NCBI RefSeq assembly: GCF_024763615.1
Contig: NC_077224.1
Location: 47,874,712 to 47,938,711 of the forward strand
Direction: 5' to 3'
Source: Phlebotomus papatasi
Taxonomy: Eukaryota > Arthropoda > Insecta > Diptera > Psychodidae
DNA length: 64,000 nt
Shown: piece by piece, positions 46,752 to 57,290 of the stretch
How the letters are laid out: each line of letters starts with the position of its first letter
Position numbering within the stretch: the first letter of the stretch is position 1
Notes under the pieces: model-generated
The model's input: the letters and a program-made list of their open reading frames with translations, nothing else
The model's database searches: none
What the model was told of the DNA's origin: nothing
Position numbers and translations under genes: made by a program

Positions 46752-48548
46752 GGTGAGATTCTTAACGTGAGCTAACTCGGAGTGCATGCAAATTCGATTT
46801 AGAGCTGAAGTTGGGAGACGCCATTCAGTTATCTTGAATCAAATTCGTGAAATTATACAAATTTTGTATTTAAACCAAAATATCAAGGATTTGGATGAAC
46901 TGACAGAAAAGTGTTATATGGGTGAAATGTAGACCAGAATGTTCTCTATAATTTTTCCATAGAACATGATCTCATCGATTACACAGAAGCCAAGATAATC
47001 GAGGTTTTTGTTTCTTAACTCGTTTTTTCATCCAGAGTGCCCCAAGTAGTCATTTGTTGAACTTCAACTATATCAAAGAATTGTTGTATTTTGTGGGACT
47101 TTCCATTTAAACCCTATTTTAAGTGGCTTGGTGGAGTAGAGGCAGTCAAATTGGCATCTGAGTGATTTCAAAGCGTTATTATGGGAAAAATCAATTTTTT
47201 CACACTTAAACGGCAAAATCGGAGTGATAGCGTAGTCTGACCGGAAAATGATGTATGGACGAAATGTAGAGACAAATGTCCTCTACAATTATGTCGAAGT
47301 AATCATCAAAATCGGTTCAGCGGCAGTCGAGATAATTGAGGTTATGTGATATTGAAATTGGTTTTTCGACTGTGGCGCCCCTGGTGTTGGTCCCACGAAG
47401 TTCAAATATTCTAGAAAGTTGTAGCATTTGGTGAGACCTTTCGTTTAAGCCCTCATTCATCAAAATCGGTCACATAGAACCGGAGATATGATTTTTTTGA
47501 ATTTTGTGAACTTTGACTCCTCATATCTCCGGTTCTGTTTTAACCACAGCGCACATTTGCACCATTTTGGAAACGTTCTAGACTGGACTACAACATACTA
47601 AAATTTCATTAACTTGCACAATGCCGTTTTTGAGAAAAATGCCTTTGAATTTCGATGAATTTTGACGCTATCACAGCGCCATCTGTGGTGACTTTTTGAA
47701 CTTCCATCTGAAAGTGCTCATCGAGACGAAACCAAAAAGGTAAAATTTATGTCGATATGTTAATTAGAACCGGAGATAGAGGCCGGTAAATGTTCGAACT
47801 TTGACCCCTTATAGCTCGGGTCAGGGGTTATGGATCGACTTAAGGTTTTTTTTTGTTTGATAGGTATAATCAACGGCTACAACATACTAAAATTTCAGCC
47901 CGATGCACAATGGAATTTTTGAGTTATTTAACTTTTAAGATTTAAAAATTTTCTTTTTAATAATAGCGCCCCTAGTGGTGGTTTTATGAACTTGCGATGT
48001 TAGAAGAGGAAGTGGCATTTCACGAGAGCTTTCCAAAAAGCCCTCACTTTTTAAATTCTGACAATTAGAACCGGAGTTATGGCCATTTTAAGAATTTTTT
48101 TTTGGACCCTTATAGCTCGGGTCAGGGGGGTCGGGGGACTTTAAGTTTGGTATTGATGGAAAGCTCTAAGGCCCAGCTATAACATACTAAAATTTGAGCT
48201 CGCTCGATGCCATAGGGGCGGAGCTATTGAGAAAACAAAAAAAGGGTGGTATTCAAAATGGCGGAATGAGGGGTGGGGGGTGGGGGGTCAATGCACCATG
48301 TTGCAATTTTCATACGATATTTAACCTTTGCCGAAAACCGCAAGTCGATATCTTTTTTAGTTTAGGAGCTATTAAGCTCCAAAGAGCGGCCGGACAGCCG
48401 ACCGGCCGGCCGGCCGGGAACGTAACTTAGCCCCCCATATATTCGTGATCAGGAAGTGGCGAAACACATTTTGGCCAAGTTTGAGCGCGATCGGAGGACA
48501 TGAGATTTTGTTAGGATTATAGTAGGTGAGATTGTTAAGAATCTCACC
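46752..48548. mobile_element. TA-flanked GGTGAGATTCTTAAC element with degenerate 300-bp modules
   Basis: The 1,797-bp element starts GGTGAGATTCTTAAC and ends with the exact inverse GTTAAGAATCTCACC, between TA at 46750-46751 and 48549-48550. Inside, at least three modules repeat with a period near 290-300: AGCGCC..CTNGTGGT (47373, 47673, 47967), TAGAACCGGAG (47475, 47765, 48065) and CAACATACTAAAATTT (47588, 47879, 48180). The right part has a GGCCGG-rich patch near 48398-48418. No long coding frame spans the modules. Confidence 0.8.
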
Positions 48549-48702
48549 TAATAAAAATTACGTATTTCAAGGTTGGAAATTTGTTTATAGTTATCACTGT
48601 ACTTTTCTCTACGCGAAACGCATGAGTGGGTTTATAAAAACAACATTAAAATCACTGAGAATTTTTGAGTAAATGTTAAAAACTAAATTTTTTTGGAAAA
48701 TA

Positions 48703-48866
48703 TGGGAGACTGGGGCAGAATTATCCACGCGTAGAATTATACAGTGGGATGTTTTAGCGTGCCTTAGAAGGAATATTGAGAAAACCACTATTTATTAGAA
48801 GTAAACACATTCTTTTCTATTCATTGAAAAATTTCGTTTTCTGACTAATTCTGCCCCGGTCTCCCA
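48703..48866. mobile_element. TA-flanked TGGGAGACTGGGGCAGAATT element
   Basis: The 164-bp element ends with the inverse AATTCTGCCCCGGTCTCCCA between TA pairs. It has no coding frame. Confidence 0.87.
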
Positions 48867-48944
48867 TACTCCATTTTGTCAGTGACAGCAGAAAAACACG
48901 GTCGGCAACATAATTTTCGTAGTTCCAATGCTCGCCGGTATGAG

Positions 48945-49190
48945 CGCAAGACAGTGTCCTTCACGTATATTATCTAACGGGTATGAAAAACAGGGCTAAA
49001 TTCAGACTTTAATTGACGCTTAACTAGTCAGATGGGTAGTGTTTCTAACAAATAAAAGAATTTGTCACTCAAAATTCAAATCGAAAAAGAGGATGAAGAA
49101 AAATATTATCAAAATTGCCGCTATGTCAAACTTGGCTTGAATGATTTTTTGCACAAAATTTTCAAGAAATATATTTACAATAAACCTGGC
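48945..49190 (-). repeat. Dispersed repeat, inverse of 45416-45660
   Basis: ACTAGTCAGATGGGTAGT and AACAGGGCTAAATTCAGA are the inverse of the partner. A further piece (AAGTAAAGCCTGAATTAACC, TTTCACACTTTACTTTTAAG) lies at 49355-49420. The pair encloses the 46752-48548 element. Confidence 0.8.
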
Positions 49191-49528
49191 GGGGCTATTT
49201 TCCTTATCGCTTTATTGGTTTAATCGGTTTTTGACGTCCATAGCCGAGCATCGTTATTAACATGTTGTAGGTCTTTTGTGAAATGTCAAAAAAACTTTAA
49301 TTTCTATTTTTGTTCAAAATGGACTCTCTAAATCCCGTCTGACCAAATAAGCGTAAAGTAAAGCCTGAATTAACCCCTATCTTTCACACTTTACTTTTAA
49401 GAAGTTTTCATAGAAAATATCCCTTACCAAATATATGTTCAGGATACTGTTTTGCGTTCGTAGTGGCAAAAATCGGAACTAATAAAATGATGTTTCCGGC
49501 AGTGTTGCTCAGCTCTCACTGACTAAAT

Positions 49529-49657
49529 CAGAGGTGTGCAAGAACCGTTTGAAACCGAAAAAACGACAAATAAAGCTTGTTCGTCAATGATCAAAACGCT
49601 ACCTGATCAAACTTATTTTGACGTTTATTCGGTTTCAACGGTTCTTGCACACCTCTG
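49529..49657. mobile_element. hAT-type MITE with perfect 8-bp target duplication
   Basis: The ends are CAGAGGTGTGCAAGAACCGT and its inverse. The 8 bases GACTAAAT occur on both sides (49521-49528 and 49658-49665). CAGAGGTG ends and 8-bp duplications are the marks of hAT elements. At 129 bp it is a near-complete palindrome and must be moved by a transposase encoded elsewhere. Confidence 0.95.
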
Positions 49658-49755
49658 GACTAAATGGATCTTTTCCCCAAAAGAATTTAGTGTTTTTTAA
49701 GTTATTCAATGGTTTTTATACTGATTTCAGTGGATTTTCTACAATTTTATTAATA

Positions 49756-49970
49756 GGGGAAAGTACTTTCCCTTCGTACGTTCATGCCTTTCAATAATGT
49801 GAATTTTCTTTTGGTTTTCCACAGAGACTTGCAAATTTCTATTATATATTAGTTGGCTTATCATCAATTGTTGATAATTCCGTATTAATTTAGTGTAAAT
49901 CTCTTACGAAAAACAAAAGCAATTCACATTATTCGAAGGCATGAACATTCGAAAGGAGAGCACTGTCCGC
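49756..49970. mobile_element. TA-flanked GGGGAAAGTACTTTCCC element
   Basis: The left end GGGGAAAGTACTTTCCCTTC follows TA. The right end has decayed (GAAAGGAGAGCACTGTCCGC), but the inner repeat GTTCATGCCTT with AATAATGTGAATT is well paired and TA follows at 49971. Confidence 0.75.
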
Positions 49971-51249
49971 TACTATGAATTATGTGACGATGTGTTGTAC
50001 ATATAGAATTGTGCAGTTATTAAAGAAGTTGCAAATCTAAATTACGTGTTTTTATTTATTTTTCATGGATATTTTTTAAGGTATTTTTTACACGATATTT
50101 TTTGCTATTCTGAAGTGTTTAATTGTTATAACTGATTAAACGAAACATATTATTGTGCTTGTTACTGTGAGGAAGTGTCACAGACAATTTCATTCGTCTG
50201 CCATTAATGTCCGTGAAAAAATTCCTTAATTAAGTCCTTAATTAAGACCTACCATTCAAATCTTAGCGTAAAGGACTAAATTAGTGCCCAAAGCTGGGTA
50301 TTAAATAAAGTCTTAGCGCTGGGCTTAGTTACCCTGTGTCAGACGGGATGATACAGTTGACATTTTAAGTTTTCTTGAACGCTTGATTTTATTTAAAAAA
50401 ATTTATAAACTTATTTATAAAATTTTTATAAAATTTTTGGCGTTTATAAAAACGCCAAAAAGCTGTAAAAGAAGTCTAAGGTTTTTAGGTTTTTATCTGT
50501 AAAAACCAAACTAAAAATACGAAATGACTGGTCATGTCAATATAAGTTGCGGATATGTGTACCAACACAACAAAAAGTAAAAATCGAGAATCGAATGTAC
50601 GTAGCGTACAGGATGTACGTAGCCCTTAAGTTTTGAAAATTTTTCCTACTTTTTTAATATACCTTTTGATGATTTCTTTTGCGAATTGCACAAATTAGAC
50701 TAATGTTTTTAAGCATTTAAGTTTTGTAAAATAAAATTTTAAAATATTAATACTTTTTTTTTAAATATTATATTAAATAAACTCTGTGAAAAATTCGGTT
50801 AACCAAAAGAACATTTAGGACGACTTTCATATTATTCAGTGTCACTTCTACCTCCTACATACATATAATCCTCTTTCATAAGCACTCATCTTTCCATTTT
50901 AGCTGCACGAGAGTCTCTCATTCATATCACGATAAAAAGTCTTTACTACTTGTCCTCATCATGACAATAACAACCGCGAGCCAGGAAATATGATGAGACA
51001 CATTATTTATGTAGTCAAAGAAAATGTTTTATAGCTTTCCATGTGTCTATTTTTCATTGGGGAAACTCACATGTAGCAATTTATGCTATGGGTAGGAATC
51101 TGATGGATACATCCCATGGGGAAAATCAGAAGAATAAGCTCTCCAAGAGGGTGTGATGAGGACTTTTGTCAGAAGAGATGATGGCACATGAAAGAATGAA
51201 GTGAGATATGGAAGCCACTTTTTCTGCCAACAAAGAAAAAAGAAATGCA
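49971..51249. other. Intron 4 DNA, nothing recognised
   Basis: AT-rich; no gene or repeat boundary seen. Confidence 0.45.
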
Positions 51250-51772
51250 AATTAAAGTTTAGCGATGGAGTGAAAATTAATGAATTGGCATATTTAAAAA
51301 TCTACTATACATTACAATAGGATTGGAGATGAAAAAGTGAGGTGAGGGATGTATGTATCAAATGAAAAGTGGTATCATTAATCAGGCTAGAGTGAATAAA
51401 TGGCGGAAAATCAGACAAAAGATACCGTTCTGGGAGCAAAAAAAAGGCAATATGGGTGGATTTTAATTAAGCAAATCGAACTTTTTTCATGCCCCAGACA
51501 TACCTCTCTGTTCTCTATCTCAACAATTTGTCCAGGTTGCTCCATGGCGAATTCCAATCATTCTTTCATCGTCGATCTGATGCGCCAGTGAACATATATT
51601 GAAACAAGAAGTAAACATTTGATTTTGGATTGAACATACACCCTGGCTGAACAATAGATTTTGGACACAGTACCATCAGAAAAGCTCCTGGAGCTGATGT
51701 CATTGTCCCATCCCATTACCACTCACCCTCAAGTGAAATGTGTAACGACTTCCTTTCTGTATTCAATTATAG

Positions 51773-51976
51773 GTCGACCACAGCCTGAGGTACGATGGCT
51801 AGTAAATGGACTTTTGGTGGATGATCAATACGAACAGAACTCAGGTGATGTTATTGAAAATCGTCTGATGTGGCCAGCAATTCAGAGAACCGATCTCAAT
51901 TCCGTATTCACGTGTCAAGCAACCAATACATTATTGGCTGAACCTAAAGAGAGCAGCTATGTTCTGGACATCTATC
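51773..51976 (+). CDS. Sidestep-family Ig protein, rest of Ig domain 2 (copy A of exon)
   Basis: The acceptor is TCAATTATAG and the donor C|GTAAGT. Two bases complete a glycine codon and one base is left. The peptide starts RPQPEVRWLVNGLLVDDQYE and continues through VIENRLMWPAIQRTDLNSVF to the F strand cysteine (FTCQATN) and ESSYVLDIY. The conserved Ig tryptophan (VRW) and cysteine are both present. The same exon occurs again at 54300 without a base change. Because it begins and ends in phase 1, two tandem copies would splice in frame, but the 500-N gap between them points to assembly duplication rather than a real extra domain. Confidence 0.9.
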
Positions 51977-52326
51977 GTAAGTTCATCTTTCTTTGAATTC
52001 CCTGTTACATTCACCATTTAATTTTTATCCCTTTGATATTTGCTGAGATTTTTTCTGTTTCACCCTTCCTTTTATAGTTAACCCTTTATTTAGTGAGAGA
52101 AAAATATATTTGAATTCATTCCATCCTTTCAACATAATTTTCATGATACAGTGTATATTTTTATATTTTAAAATATTAAGTTTTTCCTTTGTATGAAAAG
52201 AGTAACATTTGATCCAATTGGCATATTTTTTATTTCTGGTTGAAAAAGAAGCAGATTGAAAAAGAGATGTCAAAGCGTCCCAGCTTTGCGGAATGCTCGA
52301 ACTCACGAGATAGAGCTATATCAGTA

Positions 52327-52540
52327 GGGGAAAGCGCGCTACGTTCTGACAAATTAAGCTTCGAATAACTCAATCTTTTCTTTATGTTCCTAATGGATTC
52401 GTCCTATGACTCTATTCAGAAATTTTAAAACAGCGGTCTAGCTATTAAAATATAATATTATAATGGGTCAAATTAATTAAAAACATATTAAAAAGAAATA
52501 ATTGTACGAAGTTTGATCCGTTCGAAGGTAGGACCCTTAT
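52327..52540. mobile_element. TA-flanked element of the GGGGAAAGCGC family, right tip decayed (copy A)
   Basis: The left tip GGGGAAAGCGCGCTACG follows TA at 52325-52326. The interior (CTAGCTATTAAAATATAATATT, here split by pairing rather than quoted further) and the right side (GTACGAAGTTTGATCCGTTC) match the element at 6523-7161. The CCCC tip is gone. An identical copy sits at 54855 in the duplicated segment. Confidence 0.6.
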
Positions 52541-52565
52541 TATCTTTTCGCATGCTTTATGGGTA

Positions 52566-53276
52566 GGGGAGACCGGGGAGGTTTGGGACACTTTTTCATG
52601 TTTTGACTTTCAGACACTATTCCAAAAAACCACGATAGTGTATTACAATTTTATGCAGTCTATAGGATACTTATGGGTATTGACTTTATAAAAAGTACTC
52701 AATAGAACTTGGAAAACAACTCAGTTTTCTTGGAGAAGATAAAACATTTTACTTGACGCTTTGTCCCAAACCTCCCCGATGTGGGGCAGTATGGGACGCA
52801 AAAGGAGATGTTTGGGACGCGTTTTTTCTCGCATAATTTGCATTACTGGAACACGTTAATTAATTTTAAATACCAGATTAAAAATATTTCTGATAGAAAT
52901 AAAAATGTTTCATCTTTTATTTACACTTAGAAATTAATATCAATTTTATTTGTATAGTAGAGTCATTTATTGTCAATCAATTATTTAAAGTATTTTCTTC
53001 TTATTTTCCATCTACCTTTCTTTTCTTCTTTTTATTCTAAATATTGCAATCATGATTATCAAATTCCTCAGGCGAGTAGATTTTCTTGCAACTCTTAGTT
53101 TTGAACTCATTGACGGATTCCTGTTTGATTTTACGACAACTGCATTGTACCTGTTTTCTCACTATTTCTCTAAATTAGCTCTCGCCTTGCCTTTTCTGGA
53201 GAGCTTGTTCGAGAAATTTTCGAAAAAAATTGTTTTTAACTAGATTGGGCAAAGATCGAATATCCTCTGAGAAGGA
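52566..53276. mobile_element. TA-flanked element, GGGGAGACCGGGGAGG end, right end lost in gap
   Basis: The left tip GGGGAGACCGGGGAGGTTTG follows a TA at 52564-52565. Inside, the same words recur inverted and direct (CCCAAACCTCCCC near 52770, TTTGGGACGC near 52810). The right end is not reached before the N run. The matching place in copy B has the TA but no element. Confidence 0.7.
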
Positions 53277-53776
53277 NNNNNNNNNNNNNNNNNNNNNNNN
53301 NNNNNNNNNNNNNNNNNNNNNNNNNNNNNNNNNNNNNNNNNNNNNNNNNNNNNNNNNNNNNNNNNNNNNNNNNNNNNNNNNNNNNNNNNNNNNNNNNNNN
53401 NNNNNNNNNNNNNNNNNNNNNNNNNNNNNNNNNNNNNNNNNNNNNNNNNNNNNNNNNNNNNNNNNNNNNNNNNNNNNNNNNNNNNNNNNNNNNNNNNNNN
53501 NNNNNNNNNNNNNNNNNNNNNNNNNNNNNNNNNNNNNNNNNNNNNNNNNNNNNNNNNNNNNNNNNNNNNNNNNNNNNNNNNNNNNNNNNNNNNNNNNNNN
53601 NNNNNNNNNNNNNNNNNNNNNNNNNNNNNNNNNNNNNNNNNNNNNNNNNNNNNNNNNNNNNNNNNNNNNNNNNNNNNNNNNNNNNNNNNNNNNNNNNNNN
53701 NNNNNNNNNNNNNNNNNNNNNNNNNNNNNNNNNNNNNNNNNNNNNNNNNNNNNNNNNNNNNNNNNNNNNNNNNNNN
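53277..53776. other. Assembly gap of exactly 500 N
   Basis: The run of N is exactly 500 long, which suggests a placeholder rather than a measured distance. It separates the two copies of the exon 5 region. Open frames drawn across it are meaningless. Confidence 0.97.
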
Positions 53777-54299
53777 AATTAAAGTTTAGCGATGGAGTGA
53801 AAATTAATGAATTGGCATATTTAAAAATCTACTATACATTACAATAGGATTGGAGATGAAAAAGTGAGGTGAGGGATGTATGTATCAAATGAAAAGTGGT
53901 ATCATTAATCAGGCTAGAGTGAATAAATGGCGGAAAATCAGACAAAAGATACCGTTCTGGGAGCAAAAAAAAGGCAATATGGGTGGATTTTAATTAAGCA
54001 AATCGAACTTTTTTCATGCCCCAGACATACCTCTCTGTTCTCTATCTCAACAATTTGTCCAGGTTGCTCCATGGCGAATTCCAATCATTCTTTCATCGTC
54101 GATCTGATGCGCCAGTGAACATATATTGAAACAAGAAGTAAACATTTGATTTTGGATTGAACATACACCCTGGCTGAACAATAGATTTTGGACACAGTAC
54201 CATCAGAAAAGCTCCTGGAGCTGATGTCATTGTCCCATCCCATTACCACTCACCCTCAAGTGAAATGTGTAACGACTTCCTTTCTGTATTCAATTATAG

Positions 54300-54503
54300 G
54301 TCGACCACAGCCTGAGGTACGATGGCTAGTAAATGGACTTTTGGTGGATGATCAATACGAACAGAACTCAGGTGATGTTATTGAAAATCGTCTGATGTGG
54401 CCAGCAATTCAGAGAACCGATCTCAATTCCGTATTCACGTGTCAAGCAACCAATACATTATTGGCTGAACCTAAAGAGAGCAGCTATGTTCTGGACATCT
54501 ATC
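54300..54503 (+). CDS. Sidestep-family Ig protein, Ig domain 2 exon (copy B, probable haplotype duplicate)
   Basis: This is an exact repeat, 2,527 bases downstream, of the exon at 51773-51976, with the same TATAG acceptor and GTAAGT donor. Only one of the two copies is likely to exist per chromosome. The surrounding 1.3 kb is also duplicated and the two copies are separated by a run of 500 N. Copy B joins continuous sequence to the next exon at 57891 and is therefore a reasonable choice for a gene model. If the duplication were real, the protein would carry two identical halves of Ig domain 2, which is structurally unlikely because each copy lacks its own first cysteine strand. Confidence 0.85.
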
Positions 54504-54854
54504 GTAAGTTCATCTTTCTTTGAATTCCCTGTTACATTCACCATTTAATTTTTATCCCTTTGATATTTGCTGAGATTTTTTCTGTTTCACCCTTCCTTTT
54601 ATAGTTAACCCTTTATTTAGTGAGAGAAAAATATATTTGAATTCATTCCATCCTTTCAACATAATTTTCATGATACAGTGTATATTTTTATATTTTAAAA
54701 TATTAAGTTTTTCCTTTGTATGAAAAGAGTAACATTTGATCCAATTGGCTATATTTTTTATTTCTGGTTGAAAAAGAAGCAGATTGAAAAAGAGATGTCA
54801 AAGCGTCCCAGCTTTGCGGAATGCTCGAACTCACGAGATAGAGCTATATCAGTA

Positions 54855-55069
54855 GGGGAAAGCGCGCTACGTTCTGACAAATTAAGCTTCGAATAACTCA
54901 ATCTTTTCTTTATGTTCCTAATGGATTCGTCCTATGACTCTATTCAGAAATTTTAAAACAGCGGTCTAGCTATTAAAATATAATATTATAATGGGTCAAA
55001 TTAAATAAAAACATATTAAAAAGAAATAATTGTACGAAGTTTGATCCGTTCGAAGGTAGGACCCTTATT
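54855..55069. mobile_element. TA-flanked element of the GGGGAAAGCGC family (copy B)
   Basis: This is the duplicate of the element at 52327, with the substitution and the shifted numbering described for the duplicated segment. It holds no recognisable gene. Confidence 0.6.
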
Positions 55070-55218
55070 ATCTTTTCGCATGCTTTATGGGTATATACTG
55101 CTATACCGATTGAATTGATTGATAAATTTAAAGAAGAAACCATTCCAAAATAAGAAACTGATTAAGAAAAGCAGGAATGAAATTATTACTTTTCGATACT
55201 ATCGAATCGACAGTATCG

Positions 55219-55222
<4 letters not shown>

Positions 55223-55292
<70 letters not shown>
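55223..55292. repeat. (TA)n microsatellite, about 35 units
   Basis: Uninterrupted TA repeat. Inverted CGATA-rich words (ACTTTTCGATACTATCGA before, ATGCTATCGAAAATAAGT after) surround it at 55184 and 55430, which may be the ends of a small element. Confidence 0.95.
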
Positions 55293-55294
<2 letters not shown>

Positions 55295-55599
55295 TTGATC
55301 AAGTGAATGACGACTTTTTACGAATCTTTAGGCCATTTTGTGACATTCTTAAAAAAATGTGATTATAGATAAATAACTATATTAGCTACAAAAAGTACAG
55401 CTATTCTTTAAATTTTTCAGAATCGACAGTCGATGCTATCGAAAATAAGTTGTCATGTCGCCGCAGGTTTTAAAATATTTTAGCATGAGTAACAAGCATA
55501 CGAATAAATAAAAAAAAATAAATCGAGAAAGGTAAATTAATTACAGAAACTATACCGGCTCATTACCTATTAAGTCTAATTCAGTTGGGTTAGAATTTT

Positions 55600-55800
55600 T
55601 CAAGATCTTTCAAAAAAATGCAATTTTAATCAAATCGGTTGAAAAATAGGTCATCCAAAGTGGTTAAACTTTGATCTTCGAAAATTCGAAATCGAAATTG
55701 TTTTCGAACATAAGGTGTTCAGGGACGAAATATTCGTTTAGACTACATCTAAAATATATTCGAAAATAAAAGAAGCCGTAACAACCATTTTCGAAATATC
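55600..55800 (-). repeat. Dispersed repeat, inverse copy of the 28720 subtype, part 1
   Basis: TTTGATCTTCGAAAATTCG, GGGACGAAATATTCG and ATATATTCGAAAATAAAAG are the inverse of 28900-29000. The copy is cut by the element at 55801 and resumes at 56623. Confidence 0.65.
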
Positions 55801-56622
55801 ACGTCGGTCAATAAGTCCGTAGAACAGGTATGAAAAATTGTTTTTGGTCAAATTAAATTCTACTTGTCAAAATACATTGAGTCAAGATATTTGTACGTTC
55901 TTAAAAATCGAAAATTCCGAAAATTCTCCGAAATAGGCCATAATTCCAGATTTTAGTTCGTCATTTGAGTTAAATCGCTAAGCGATTAACCATTTCTTTG
56001 GTTAAAACTCACTTTAGTCCTGATTTTGCAAATATGGCGATTGAAGGATTAGTTCAAACCAAACCCAATTTTGCTTCTTTTTGATTTTGGCCCAAATTGG
56101 GCAAATGCGGCAGTCATTTGCCCACTTGTACCATGAACAAACGGTCATATGACAACTATGTAATATTAGCTAACTCGGCTAACTCCCTTAATTTTACATT
56201 GAGGTCGTTCAACACAATGTCATTGGTTTTTCGATGTTTTCTGAAATTTTAACATCTCTTCGGCGTCAAGATCATTCAGCGGCATTTTTGCTTATAGTGC
56301 CACAATGAAAGTCCGAAAACCAAATGTGAATCATCTTAATTAACGGTGAAGAGTCCGGTTAATAATTATCTTATATTTGGTTTCGGTTATCGTTTTCTTA
56401 CGTAAATAATAATGTTTATCCAAAAACCGAAACTCAGAATTTCCCATTTAAAACAAAATTTAGGTTGATTGATTCTAACAGCTGTTCTAACTTAAGACCA
56501 ATGGCCCTATTCCTCTCAACTTACAACACATATCATTTTAATGATGTCTGATTCGAGATATTTTCAAGTTTTTTGATAGTGGTTCCATTTATGCGTCAGT
56601 CTACGGACTTATTTACCGACGT
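55801..56622. mobile_element. Mariner-like element with ACGTCGGTMAATAAGTCCGT ends
   Basis: The 822-bp element begins ACGTCGGTCAATAAGTCCGT and ends with the inverse ACGGACTTATTTACCGACGT. Ends of the type GGTNAATAAGTCC are common in mariner-type elements. I found no intact transposase. It interrupts the repeat at 55600-56680. Confidence 0.6.
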
Positions 56623-56689
56623 CTTAAACCAAGATAACATGGTTTTGGAGTGGAAGGAGGAGAGTGAGTGAAAAAATATTATTATTATT

Positions 56690-57128
56690 ATTTATTTATT
56701 TTGATGTACCGGACTTCTATTGCCATTTTGTACATTGTTCAGTTTACAAATTTATTGTTCAGCTTACCAGGGGCCTCTCGAAATTTTAGTTTACCATACG
56801 TTTTTGCATAGAGGTACTGAAGACTATTGGCAAGTTTTTTCCTAAAGAGAATTGACTTATCAGTCTGATATATTTTTTAAATTTTGCATTAAAAGCTATC
56901 TAAAAATACATATTTCATAATGTTCGCCAAAACAGTATAAGAACTACGAGAAAATTTGTTTAAGACGTGGTGCAATATCTGCAAAAATTTTACAAGGAAA
57001 ACTGAAAAATAGCTTCACTTTTTGTTAGGCTTGATGGGCCCCTGCAGATTACAATGTTTCGTGAAAAATGTTCATTCACACGCCTCAATCATTTGCACCG
57101 GACGGGACTCGAACCACCACGGACCCCC
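56690..57128 (-). mobile_element. Possible second tRNA-derived SINE, truncated
   Basis: On the minus strand a B-box-like GGTTCGAGTCCCG (about 57100-57112) is followed by 400 bases of unique body and a tail of AATAAATAATAATAATA at 56690-56705. No A box is visible, so the head may be truncated. It sits inside the inverse dispersed repeat. A similar tail segment with GATGTACCG occurs near 32515. Confidence 0.4.
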
Positions 57129-57129
57129 T

Positions 57130-57290
57130 AGAAAAAATACTGTCCTGGATAATTTTGACTTATCGGGGGGTCGTAGGAGACCGGAAGTCTGATATCTCTT
57201 ACCGTTTGGCTTCTATCCGTGTCACAATTAAAAAACAATGGATTAAATAACTGCTCTCTCTTTGAGTTCGAGCATTAAAAAGAAAACACA
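57130..57290 (-). repeat. Dispersed repeat, inverse copy of the 28720 subtype, head
   Basis: GATATCTCTTACCGTTTGGC and the GGGGGGTCGT block are the inverse of the head at 29168-29230. It completes the copy that begins at 55600. Confidence 0.65.

Larger units (their letters stand above)
51250..52565 (+). repeat. Duplicated segment, copy A (exon 5 region)
   Basis: From 51250 to 52565 the sequence repeats at 53777-55093. I found one single-base indel (near 52223) and one substitution (near 52476). The match ends at a GGGTA after which copy A continues with a TA-flanked transposon end while copy B continues with other sequence. The left limit of the match is hidden by the N run before copy B. Confidence 0.9.
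53777..55093 (+). repeat. Duplicated segment, copy B (exon 5 region)
   Basis: This copy starts directly after the N run and carries the same exon as copy A, with near-identical intron flanks including a decayed TA-flanked element at 54855. At 55093 it reads on through TATATACTGC without the transposon seen at the same point in copy A, so it represents the empty-site allele. Confidence 0.9.

Noticed and set aside
47280..48540. CRISPR-like or protein-repeat array
   Set aside because: The period is near 300 bases, the modules are degenerate, there are no short direct repeats with unique spacers, and the frame is not kept.
53230..53847. A 205-codon open frame
   Set aside because: It runs through the 500-N gap, so it is not real.
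51773..54503. Mutually exclusive duplicate exons in the Ig gene
   Set aside because: The two exons are identical and so are their introns. True alternative exons differ in sequence, so haplotype duplication is the better explanation.
55184..55455. A small element around the (TA)n tract with CGATA-rich ends
   Set aside because: The inverted words are short and imperfect and no target duplication was found, so I did not call an element.
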